DNA from: Novosphingopyxis sp038234155
GTDB taxonomy: Bacteria > Pseudomonadota > Alphaproteobacteria > Sphingomonadales > Sphingomonadaceae
DNA: 6,411 bases
Direction of reading: 5' to 3'
NCBI GenBank assembly: GCA_038234155.1
Contig: JBBSUT010000137.1
Coordinates: 1-6,411, forward strand
Positions 1 to 5,286 of this stretch are shown in pieces. The translations under genes and the position numbers were made by a program. A model generated the notes under the pieces. That model did not search any database. It saw only the letters and a list, made by a program, of their open reading frames with translations, and was not told the DNA's origin. The number at the start of each line of letters is the position of its first letter. Positions within the stretch are counted from its first letter, which is position 1.

Positions 1-1102
1 CGAGGTTGGTGGCAGCGGAGCGTGGCGGCGCGGGCTTTGTGGATTGGGCGGGCTTTGTAGGCTGGGCAGACCGGGGTTCGGCCGGCCGCGCCGTTGCCGT
101 CCTCGCCGCCGACGTCACGCCGAAAAAGGCCGCAATACGCCCGGTGGAATCGAGGCCGACGTCGAGCATGTGCGCGCCCGCCGCCCCGGCTTCGCCTTCG
201 CCGGTGCCGGGGCGCAGCGGAACGCCGTGGCCCATGCCCGCGATCTCGTACAGTTCAATCTGCTCGCGGCCGGCGTCGTCGGCCCAGGCGGTGCGGCGGT
301 GGCGGCCGATGCGCTCGGACACAGCCGCCGCGCCTTCCAGCCCATGGACGCCGCGCCATTGCGCCGCGACCGCCGCGCCATTGGGCGGTGCCACCGTGCC
401 GTCAGCGCTGCCCTGCCACACCGAGATGCGCGGCCAGCGGCCATCATGATCGGAGGCGGCGCGCACATGGTCGGCCAGCGCGGCCTCGTCCGGCAGATTG
501 CGGGCTGCCATCGCGCCAAGCGCCTGCGGCACGCCCGCCGCCACGCCGTGCGGCAGCCCGGCGATGATCGCGCCACTCGCGAACAGCTCAGGATATGCCG
601 CCAGCATCGACGCGGTCATCGCGCCGCCCGCCGACAGGCCGGTGATGTGGACACGCAGCGGATCGATGCCGTGGCGCATGGTCATCGCTTCTACCATGGC
701 TGCGATCGAGGCGGCCTCGCCCTGGCCGCGTCCGGTATCGCCGGGCTGGAACCAGTTAAAGCACAGATTGGGGTTGTTGGCGCGCGCCTGCTCCGGGAAC
801 AGCAGCGCAAAACCGTGGCGCTCGGCCAGCTGCGACCAGCCGCTGCCGCGATCATAATCGGCGGCATTTTGCGTGCAGCCGTGCAGCACCACGACGAGCG
901 CCGCGCCCGGCGCCAGATCGGCCGGTACATAGGCCAGAGCGGACAGCGCGCCAGGATTGTCGTCGATATCGGTCAACGGTTCCAGCCGGGAGCCTGCTGC
1001 CTGGGCCGAACCGCCGAAACCGGACAGCGCATTGTTCAGCGTTTCGGCCAGCGTGCCGGAAACTCCGTCGGAAGACAGGGCGGCAAAGGGATTGTTGCGC
1101 AT
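1..1102 (-). CDS. PHB depolymerase family esterase (alpha/beta hydrolase), 3' end beyond window
   Basis: An open frame of 367 codons runs from ATG at 1102 to the window edge with no stop. It has the signatures of the esterase/PHB depolymerase (LpqC-like) family: an oxyanion-type HGCTQN at residues 74-79, the lipase box GLSAG at 155-159 with nucleophile Ser157, a probable acid Asp234 in GSADGTV, and a probable catalytic His292 in GMGHGVPL. Family members hydrolyse short-chain polyhydroxyalkanoates or other small esters; the true substrate cannot be read from sequence. No clear signal peptide is visible (N-terminus MRNNPFAALSS), so it may be intracellular or exported by another route. From about residue 331 the protein becomes an Ala/Pro/Thr/Lys-rich tail with a repeated TKPA element, probably disordered. 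The ribosome binding site is weak (GAGAAAG about 9 nt upstream). It is divergent from the DarT module. The family call is firm; the C-terminal end is unseen. Confidence 0.93.
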   Translation of the reverse strand, partial: MRNNPFAALSSDGVSGTLAETLNNALSGFGGSAQAAGSRLEPLTDIDDNPGALSALAYVPADLAPGAALVVVLHGCTQNAADYDRGSGWSQLAERHGFALLFPEQARANNPNLCFNWFQPGDTGRGQGEAASIAAMVEAMTMRHGIDPLRVHITGLSAGGAMTASMLAAYPELFASGAIIAGLPHGVAAGVPQALGAMAARNLPDEAALADHVRAASDHDGRWPRISVWQGSADGTVAPPNGAAVAAQWRGVHGLEGAAAVSERIGRHRRTAWADDAGREQIELYEIAGMGHGVPLRPGTGEGEAGAAGAHMLDVGLDSTGRIAAFFGVTSAARTATARPAEPRSAQPTKPAQSTKPAPPRSAATNL

Positions 1103-1122
1103 GGGCGTGGCTTTCTCAAACG

Positions 1123-1142
1123 ATAGGCCAACCTATATAGGC
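1123..1142 (-). promoter_or_regulatory. AT-rich palindrome, possible esterase promoter
   Basis: Just upstream of the esterase start lies the perfect 10-bp palindrome CCTATATAGG (1132-1141). It also forms an inverted repeat ATAGG-CCAA-CCTAT (1123-1136). This is the most AT-rich stretch of the intergenic region. The TATATA core could serve as a -10 element for the minus-strand esterase gene, but I see no convincing -35 element, so the call is weak. A regulator-binding site is equally possible. Confidence 0.3.
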
Positions 1143-1248
1143 ATCATTTTGTGCAGCGCAGCATGACATAAGATGGCCGCGGGATGCGGGGACTGCATGT
1201 GGGCAAGCGTGACGCGGTGGTCCGCAATCGCGGCTGTTTGATCCGGAA

Positions 1249-1261
1249 CGGTTGCAAACCG
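1249..1261. promoter_or_regulatory. Inverted repeat upstream of darT, possible operator
   Basis: CGGTT-GCA-AACCG is a perfect 5-bp inverted repeat with a 3-bp centre, about 80 bp before the darT start, in the gap between the divergent esterase and darT genes. It is a candidate operator or start-site element. No clear -35/-10 pair with proper spacing was found beside it. The rest of 1103-1314 shows no convincing gene. Confidence 0.25.
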
Positions 1262-1314
1262 CTCCAATATCGACCCGTCCCCGAGAGCATTGCCTCCGCC
1301 CCGCCGCTAGGAAG

Positions 1315-1333
1315 CGCCTCCACGCTGGAGGTG
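1315..1333 (+). promoter_or_regulatory. Hairpin that sequesters the darT ribosome binding site
   Basis: The Shine-Dalgarno sequence GGAGG (1327-1331) is strong and lies 6 nt before the darT ATG. It is fully paired in a predicted hairpin: CCTCCA (1317-1322), loop CGC (1323-1325), TGGAGG (1326-1331). The stem extends by a G-U pair (1316/1332) and a C-G pair (1315/1333) to 8 base pairs. In the transcript this should hide the toxin's ribosome binding site unless something melts it. The pairing is seen directly; the regulatory effect is inferred. Confidence 0.6.
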
Positions 1334-1337
1334 ACCC

Positions 1338-1865
1338 ATGAGCAATATCGACGATATGATCAAATTGGTGGCAGAAAGCCGGTTCAAAGGCTTTTTCCAT
1401 TTCACCGATGCCCGAAATTTGGAAAGCATTGAAAAGTACGGTTTGCTGTCAGCCGAGCAATTGGCACGACGGGCCATTAAGCCGGAAGCGCCCGGTGGTA
1501 ACAACTGGAGCATGGAGGCCGACCAGCTTGCCGGCATGCATCGCTACGTACATCTCTGTTTCTGGGACGAGCATCCGATGGAGTGGCGCGCCCGAGAGGA
1601 CAAGCGTATCGACAAGACGAAATTTCTCCGCATCAATCCTGAAGTTCTGCGAATTGAAGGTGTCATGGTAACCAGCGATGTTTCTAATAAGAGCGGCGTG
1701 GCACCCATGCCGCTCGATACCGGCTTCGCTCCGCTCGATCTCCAGGTCATTTACACCCAGATGGATTGGACGGATGACAGCGTGAAAGAACGCATGCAGA
1801 CGAGCCGCAAATACGAACTGCTCATCCCCGATGAGGTCCCGCTGGCCATGATCGAAAACCTGTAG
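1338..1865 (+). CDS. darT: DarT-family DNA ADP-ribosyltransferase toxin (probable DarT1 type)
   Basis: A 175-residue protein with DarT (DUF4433) features: FHFTDARNLESI followed by a Gly-Leu-Leu turn (residues 20-37), a central YVHLCF...HPM block (70-81) like the YVPFYF..PM block of DarT, and a C-terminal SRKYELLIPDEVPL segment (156-169) whose Glu160 is the likely catalytic glutamate of the ARTT region. DarT enzymes use NAD+ to attach ADP-ribose to bases in single-stranded DNA, which stalls replication; DarTG systems act as toxin-antitoxin and anti-phage modules. The downstream NADAR partner points to the guanine-modifying DarT1 branch, which is an inference from context. Length is near the family norm, so the gene looks intact. 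It starts at ATG with a strong but hairpin-paired Shine-Dalgarno. Base composition is low in places (1381-1440 is 42% GC), unlike the antitoxin and other neighbours, which suggests transfer. The stop TAG is followed at once by the antitoxin in the same frame. Confidence 0.88.
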   Translation: MSNIDDMIKLVAESRFKGFFHFTDARNLESIEKYGLLSAEQLARRAIKPEAPGGNNWSMEADQLAGMHRYVHLCFWDEHPMEWRAREDKRIDKTKFLRINPEVLRIEGVMVTSDVSNKSGVAPMPLDTGFAPLDLQVIYTQMDWTDDSVKERMQTSRKYELLIPDEVPLAMIENL

Positions 1866-1868
1866 CGC

Positions 1869-2516
1869 TTGGCCAGCCGCCCCGTCTTTGTCGCCTGCCT
1901 GTCGGGCAAACGGCTGGTGACCGAGGTGCCGGTGTCGTTCGTCTGGAATCCCGGCATGGCCGCCTCGCAAAAAAAGAAGAATGTGGCGGCGTTGCACCGG
2001 GCGGCGGCGGACAACCGCGGGCTGGGCGCGATCCTGGAGATATCGAGCAAGTCCGAACGGGTATCCGGCCAGCGGCTGAGCGCCTTCCATCTGCCGCTGG
2101 AAAGCGAAGGGCAGGCAGCGCCGCTGGAATGCTGGTTTCAGGGAAGCAAGACTTTCGCGCGGGGCGGCCCTTATACCGATCTGTACATGACCACCGCGCG
2201 CGAGGCCAAGCGCGATCCACGGCTGCGCGATAGCGGCGATCTTAAGAGTTTTCGCTTCGAGGGGCGGGACTATCCGCTCAGCCCGCCGACCGCTTTTTAC
2301 GACTGGATTTATTTGCGCGCGCTGGCGCCCCATGAGGCGTGGGGTGCCAAGCTGTCGCGGTTTGACGGGTTCAGCGATATCGAGTTCAATCCGGCCAGGT
2401 CGGTAAACTGTCAGGCGCGGTCGTGCGCGCTGTTCGTGGCGCTGCACGCGCGCGGACAGGTGCAGGCGTGCGCGCGCGACTTCGATCATTTCGCGCTGCA
2501 ACTGGGCGAATGGTAG
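1869..2516 (+). CDS. NADAR-family antitoxin (ADP-ribosyl-guanine hydrolase) partner of DarT1
   Basis: A 215-residue protein matching the DarT1-associated NADAR antitoxin family as I recall it: EISSKS (57-62), FQGSK (90-94), GGPYTDLY (99-106), REAKRDPRLRDSG (111-123), a TAFYDWIY block (141-148), FSDIEFNP (168-175) and NCQAR (180-184). NADAR enzymes remove ADP-ribose from guanine, so this protein should reverse the toxin's damage. The most complete start is TTG at 1869, giving MASRPVF, typical of the family; the only codon between the toxin stop (1863-1865) and this start is CGC. No Shine-Dalgarno is visible, so translation probably depends on ribosomes finishing darT. The next usable start (GTG near 1917) would remove a conserved N-terminus. 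Codon usage is much more GC-rich than in darT. The gene is intact at its 3' end. Confidence 0.87.
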   Translation: MASRPVFVACLSGKRLVTEVPVSFVWNPGMAASQKKKNVAALHRAAADNRGLGAILEISSKSERVSGQRLSAFHLPLESEGQAAPLECWFQGSKTFARGGPYTDLYMTTAREAKRDPRLRDSGDLKSFRFEGRDYPLSPPTAFYDWIYLRALAPHEAWGAKLSRFDGFSDIEFNPARSVNCQARSCALFVALHARGQVQACARDFDHFALQLGEW

Positions 2517-2531
2517 CGCGGGCGGCGCGAA

Positions 2532-2547
2532 CGCGGCGTTAACCGCG
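2532..2547. repeat. GC-rich inverted repeat after the DarT-NADAR module
   Basis: CGCGG-CGTTAA-CCGCG is a perfect 5-bp inverted repeat that starts 15 nt after the NADAR stop codon. It has no U-tract, so it is at best a weak terminator or pause element. It may equally be an operator for the small membrane protein gene 20 nt downstream. Confidence 0.3.
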
Positions 2548-2567
2548 GCCCTGCTACGGATGCTTTC

Positions 2568-2801
2568 ATGCTTTTCGGACCGCGCCTCAAGACCGTTTTC
2601 GCCAGCCGATGGAATGCGCTGTTCTGGTCGCTCGGCGTGCTGCTCACTGCCTATTGCACCGTGCCTGCGGCCGATCATGTCGCCAAAGACCAGGCATCGA
2701 CCAGGGCAACCGAAGCGGCGGTCAGCGATGCCCAGGCCGACGCAGATCAGCGGCGCGGCGACTATGATCGGTTGCAGCGGCTGGAGGCGGCCGAGCGATA
2801 A
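2568..2801 (+). CDS. Small single-pass membrane protein, unknown function
   Basis: A 77-residue protein. Residues 1-15 are basic (FGPRLKTVFASRW), 16-33 form one hydrophobic helix (NALFWSLGVLLTAYCTVP), and 38-77 are charged and Ala-rich with heptad-like spacing (DQADADQRRGDYDRLQRLE), possibly a short coiled coil. The positive-inside rule puts the N-terminus in the cytoplasm and the tail in the periplasm. A weak ribosome binding site (CGGA) lies 7 nt before ATG. The codon bias fits a high-GC genome, unlike the low-GC island genes. It lies 51 nt after the NADAR gene on the same strand and could be read through from it, though a GC-rich inverted repeat lies between. It converges with the SRAP gene. 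I do not recognise a family; the gene is judged real from its bias and sensible membrane topology. Confidence 0.7.
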   Translation: MLFGPRLKTVFASRWNALFWSLGVLLTAYCTVPAADHVAKDQASTRATEAAVSDAQADADQRRGDYDRLQRLEAAER

Positions 2802-2812
2802 ACGCTCAGGCC
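2789..2812. terminator. Probable bidirectional terminator hairpin between convergent genes
   Basis: GGCCGAGCG (2789-2797), loop ATAAA (2798-2802), then CGCTC (2803-2807), a bulged A (2808) and GGCC (2809-2812) form a 9-bp GC-rich stem. It sits where the membrane protein gene (ending 2801) and the SRAP gene (ending 2818) converge only 16 nt apart. The stem contains the TAA of the plus-strand gene. No U-run follows on either strand, so intrinsic termination would be weak. The symmetry suits service to both genes. Confidence 0.5.
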
Positions 2813-2817
2813 GGGCG

Positions 2818-3423
2818 CTAAAGTATCAGCTGCGGCGCGTCGTCCAGCCTGTACATCGCATCATCGGGATAGGGCACGGCGAGCGCGCAGGCCGCATCAT
2901 ATTCGGCGCAAAGCCAGCGTTCCTGCGCGTCCTGCGGCAGGATGACCGGCATAGCCTTGGGATGGACCGCGCCGACCGTTGCGTTCGCCTCGGTCGTCAG
3001 AAACGCCATGCGCGGGCCGGCAGCGGTCGGCCGCCAGATACCGGCAAAGGTGAACAGCGGCCGATCGGTCAAAGCAAACCACATTTTGCGTTTGGCGCCC
3101 TTCGCGCCGGTCCACTCACAAAAGGCGGTGACGGGAACAAGGCACCGGCGGGCCGGGTCCGCCAACATCGACCGCCAGAACGGGCTGGAAAGGTTGCGCA
3201 CATTGGTGATCGGCCTGGACGATGCCATCGATGTGGGCGGCGGCACTCCCCAGACCATTCGCTCCATCGCCAACCCTCCGTCCGCCCCGCGCCGGAGGAT
3301 CGGCGGTTCGCTCTTGGGATAGATTGCATCCATTGCGGGCAGGTTGGTCCTGTCGCCCTCGAACGGGCCGAACAGCCTGACCATTTCCGCGGCGGTCGCG
3401 GTCATGCGGTAGAGGTTGCACAT
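2818..3423 (-). CDS. SRAP-domain protein (YedK/HMCES-like abasic-site DNA crosslinker)
   Basis: A complete 201-residue protein of the SOS response-associated peptidase (SRAP) family. Members bind single-stranded DNA and form a thiazolidine crosslink between Cys2 and an abasic site, shielding it from cleavage. The family's key residues are present: Cys2 directly after Met (which fixes the start), Asn74 in TNVRN, Glu103 in FCEW, and His154 in VHPKAMPVIL. Also seen are VWGVPPP near residue 57 and LVPVTAFCEW (95-104). Met1 must be removed to expose Cys2. The 5' leader has no Shine-Dalgarno at all and is C-rich in the mRNA; the opposite strand holds a G-quadruplex motif. The gene lies 41 nt after the 54-residue stress-type protein on the same strand, so the two may share the EcfG-like promoter. 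Family assignment is firm. Confidence 0.95.
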   Translation of the reverse strand: MCNLYRMTATAAEMVRLFGPFEGDRTNLPAMDAIYPKSEPPILRRGADGGLAMERMVWGVPPPTSMASSRPITNVRNLSSPFWRSMLADPARRCLVPVTAFCEWTGAKGAKRKMWFALTDRPLFTFAGIWRPTAAGPRMAFLTTEANATVGAVHPKAMPVILPQDAQERWLCAEYDAACALAVPYPDDAMYRLDDAPQLIL

Positions 3424-3424
3424 T

Positions 3425-3446
3425 GGGCGGGGGGCGGGGGCGGGGG
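3425..3446 (+). other. G-quadruplex motif upstream of the SRAP gene
   Basis: Four G-runs of 3, 6, 5 and 5 bases (3425-3427, 3429-3434, 3436-3440, 3442-3446) are separated by single C residues. Four runs of at least three G with one-base loops is the most stable class of intramolecular quadruplex. The G-rich strand is the template strand for the SRAP gene, and the motif begins one base from its start codon. The complementary mRNA leader is very C-rich and poor in G, a composition favoured by Rho. Confidence 0.75.
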
Positions 3447-3464
3447 CCGTGCGTGGGCGGCCGG

Positions 3465-3629
3465 TCAGTCGGCGTTTTTGTCCGCGTCCTTTTGTTCGCG
3501 CGTCACGGCATGGCCGCGCTCATTCTGCCGGTCGAGTGCGTCCTGCGCCACGTCCTGCGCCTGTCCGGCTTCCTGCTGCTCGGTATTCACGGCTTCGGGA
3601 GCCTGGGTATCGTCGCGCGCTTTTTTCAT
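3465..3629 (-). CDS. Small charged, probably disordered protein; candidate general stress protein
   Basis: A 54-residue open frame from ATG (3629) to TGA (3465). The product begins MKKARDDTQAPEAV, continues with a Gln/Asp/Glu/Ala-rich stretch (residues 18-33, EQQEAGQAQDVAQDAL), and ends EQKDADKNAD. It has no Cys, Trp, Phe, Tyr or Ile and no membrane segment, so it is likely soluble and unfolded. A good Shine-Dalgarno (AAGGA) lies 8 nt before the ATG, and a match to the EcfG promoter consensus lies further upstream, so the gene is probably real despite its size. The SRAP gene follows 41 nt downstream on the same strand. I do not recognise a family; many sphingomonad stress genes encode similarly small hydrophilic proteins, which is a weak analogy only. 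Confidence 0.68.
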   Translation of the reverse strand: MKKARDDTQAPEAVNTEQQEAGQAQDVAQDALDRQNERGHAVTREQKDADKNAD

Positions 3630-3660
3630 GGGGATGTCCTTCGATCAGATATATCCTGTC

Positions 3661-3685
3661 AACCGGCGGACCAAAGGCCGGTTCC
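3661..3685 (-). promoter_or_regulatory. EcfG-type (general stress response) promoter for the 54-residue gene
   Basis: On the minus strand, GGAAC (3685-3681) is followed by exactly 16 bases and then GGTT (3664-3661). The consensus for EcfG sigma factors in alphaproteobacteria is GGAAC-N16/17-CGTT, so this differs at one -10 base. Transcription would start near 3652, giving a leader of about 23 nt that contains the AAGGA ribosome binding site. A TTGACA also overlaps the -10 end but has no sigma70 -10 element at 16-18 bases. Confidence 0.62.
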
Positions 3686-3727
3686 GCTTCGCGCCGCGTG
3701 GGCGGGCTGTGACGCGGCAGACCGGCC

Positions 3728-3785
3728 CGCTGGAACAAGACCTGGGCGCTGGAACAAGGGGTCTGGCGCTTGCAACGGTGCTTGG
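3728..3785 (+). repeat. Three tandem ~19-20 bp repeats upstream of the P450 gene
   Basis: Unit 1 (3728-3746) and unit 2 (3747-3766) share the first 12 bases CGCTGGAACAAG exactly. Unit 3 (3767-3785) is a diverged copy beginning CGCTTGCAAC. All three end in a CTGG/CTTGG-like element. The period is about two helical turns, so a protein bound to each unit would sit on the same DNA face. The array ends 16 bp before the P450 Shine-Dalgarno. It is a candidate operator for the P450 gene. Confidence 0.6.
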
Positions 3786-3813
3786 TTACACTGCTGTCAA
3801 TAGGAGGGCGGAT

Positions 3814-5190
3814 ATGGAACTGGCACATAGCGAGGCGGCAAACCCGCATTGGACGCAGCGAGCGGCACCCGGCGCGATTGCCGCGATCCCCGGGGAAAAC
3901 GGGTTGCCGGTGCTCGGCTCCACCCTGGAGCTGCTGCGTGATCCCGCCGCGTTTGCCCGGCGCATGTACGCAGCGCATGGGCCTGTCTACCGCGTAAAAA
4001 GCTTCGGCTTCGATACGGTGGCGCTGGCCGGGGCGGAGGCAAATGCGCTGGTGTTGTTCGACCGCGACAAGCTGTTCAGCAGCGAACAGGGCTGGGGGCC
4101 GATCCTCAACCTGCTGTTTCCGCGTGGTCTGATGCTCATGGACTTCGATCAGCACCGCGTCGATCGGCGCGCGTTGCAGGCGGCGTTCAAGCCGGAATCC
4201 ATGAAAATCTATGCGCAGGTGCTGGGCGAAGGCGCGCGGGAACGGATCGCAAGCTGGGCCGGGCGCGACATCCTGTTCTACCCCGAGATCAAGCAGCTCA
4301 CGCTGGAGCTCGCCGCCACCGCCTTTCTGGGCATTCCGTTCGGGCCGGACGCGCACAAGGTGAACCAGGCGTTTGTCGATATGGTGCAGGCGTCGATCGG
4401 CGTGGTGCGCCGTCCGCTGCCGTTCACGCAGATGCGGCGCGGGGTGAAGGGGCGGCAGTATCTGATCGATTATTTCGGCCCGATGGTGGAAGCGCGCCGC
4501 CGCAACGAAGACGCACAGGATATGTTCAGCCAGTTCTGCCGGGCGGAGCGCGAGGACGGATCGCGCCTGAGCGAAGCCGAGATCGTCGATCATATGAACT
4601 TCCTGATGATGGCGGCGCATGACACCATCACCAGCTCGGTCACCTCGATGGTCTGGTATCTGGCGCGCGAGCCCGAGTGGCAGCAGAAACTGCGCGAGGA
4701 GTGCCTGTCCGCCGCGCCCGCCGGTCAGGCCCTCGGCTATGACGATCTGGGCAAGTTGGAGCGCACTGAGATGTTCTTCAAGGAGGTGCTGCGGATGATC
4801 GCCCCGGTGCCGTCGATCCCGCGCCGCGCGCTGCGCGATTTCACGTTCGGCGGGTATGGCATTCCGGCCGGCGCCGCGGTCAGCGTGAGCCCTGCGTTTA
4901 CCCATCAGATGGAAGAATATTGGCCCGATCCGGAGCGCTTCGACCCGCTGCGTTTCACGCCCGATCAGGTCAAGGCCCGCCACCGCTTCGCCTGGGTGCC
5001 GTTCGGCGGCGGCGCGCATATGTGCCTGGGGCTGCATTTTGCCTATATGCAGATGAAGATCGTGGTCCATCACATGCTCACGCAGATGCGTGTGGAGGTG
5101 GCCGATGGCTATGCGCCCGAATGGCAAGCCTGGCCGATCCCGAAGCCCAAGGATGGGCTGAAGGTGCGAATGGTTGGGTTGAAGCGGTGA
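3814..5190 (+). CDS. Cytochrome P450 monooxygenase
   Basis: A complete 458-residue P450. In order: a proline-rich entry PGENGLPVLGS (26-36), the C-helix HRVDRRALQAAF (114-125), the I-helix oxygen-activation motif AHDTIT (268-273), the K-helix ExxR (Glu324-Arg327 in KEVLR), the PERFDPLRF segment (373-381), and the heme loop FGGGAHMCLG (397-406) with Cys404 as axial ligand. P450s insert one atom of O2 into an organic substrate using electrons from redox partners; no ferredoxin or reductase gene lies in this window, so partners must come from elsewhere. There is no N-terminal membrane anchor, so it is probably soluble. The start is ATG at 3814, set by AGGAGGG (3802-3808) 5 nt upstream; the reading frame stays open far upstream but that part is antisense to SRAP. 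The substrate cannot be assigned from sequence. Confidence 0.96.
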   Translation: MELAHSEAANPHWTQRAAPGAIAAIPGENGLPVLGSTLELLRDPAAFARRMYAAHGPVYRVKSFGFDTVALAGAEANALVLFDRDKLFSSEQGWGPILNLLFPRGLMLMDFDQHRVDRRALQAAFKPESMKIYAQVLGEGARERIASWAGRDILFYPEIKQLTLELAATAFLGIPFGPDAHKVNQAFVDMVQASIGVVRRPLPFTQMRRGVKGRQYLIDYFGPMVEARRRNEDAQDMFSQFCRAEREDGSRLSEAEIVDHMNFLMMAAHDTITSSVTSMVWYLAREPEWQQKLREECLSAAPAGQALGYDDLGKLERTEMFFKEVLRMIAPVPSIPRRALRDFTFGGYGIPAGAAVSVSPAFTHQMEEYWPDPERFDPLRFTPDQVKARHRFAWVPFGGGAHMCLGLHFAYMQMKIVVHHMLTQMRVEVADGYAPEWQAWPIPKPKDGLKVRMVGLKR

Positions 5191-5249
5191 CGTGCGAAGC
5201 GAAGCTCTGCGCAGCAGCGGGATAAGAGCAATTCAGCGTCAGAGCGCCC

Positions 5250-5278
5250 TTGTCAAACATACGGAAATCCCGTACGAT
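5250..5278 (+). promoter_or_regulatory. brnTp: Promoter with embedded operator for the BrnT module
   Basis: TTGTCA (5250-5255), a 17-bp spacer and TACGAT (5273-5278) form a good sigma70-type promoter (5/6 and 4/6 matches). The spacer and -10 contain an inverted repeat TACGG-AAATC-CCGTA (5260-5274), a natural site for repression by the antitoxin, since TA modules are usually autoregulated. Transcription would start near 5285, only about two bases before the toxin ATG, so the toxin mRNA would be practically leaderless. Confidence 0.62.
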
Positions 5279-5286
5279 ACGCACCG

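Noticed and set aside
44..1126. A 360-codon open frame on the plus strand across the esterase region
   Set aside because: It is antisense to the esterase, whose catalytic motifs are clear; the product is Arg/Gly/His-rich with no recognisable domain, typical of the shadow of a high-GC gene.
1449..2678. A 409-codon minus-strand open frame opposite the DarT-NADAR pair
   Set aside because: Arg/His-rich shadow product; both plus-strand genes show family motifs over this same interval.
3654..3661. Sigma70 promoter from TTGACA on the minus strand before the 54-residue gene
   Set aside because: A -10 element at 16-18 bases would fall on the ribosome binding site and resembles no consensus; the EcfG-type match fits better.
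3732..3780. EcfG-type promoter for the P450 from the two GGAAC sequences
   Set aside because: Neither GGAAC has a GTT at 16-17 bases downstream; they are part of the tandem repeat.
2560..3813. The long upstream extension of the P450 frame (about 418 extra codons)
   Set aside because: It runs antisense through SRAP and the small gene, has no domain, and a strong Shine-Dalgarno sits right before ATG 3814, where the P450 homology-like sequence begins.
3520..5127. A 535-codon minus-strand open frame opposite the P450
   Set aside because: Arg/His-rich shadow of the P450 gene, with no visible domain.
5191..5249. Possible terminator or attachment site after the P450 gene (CTGCGCAG palindrome at 5206-5213)
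   Set aside because: The palindrome is short, has no loop or U-tract, and no matching copy was seen at the other end of the BrnT region.
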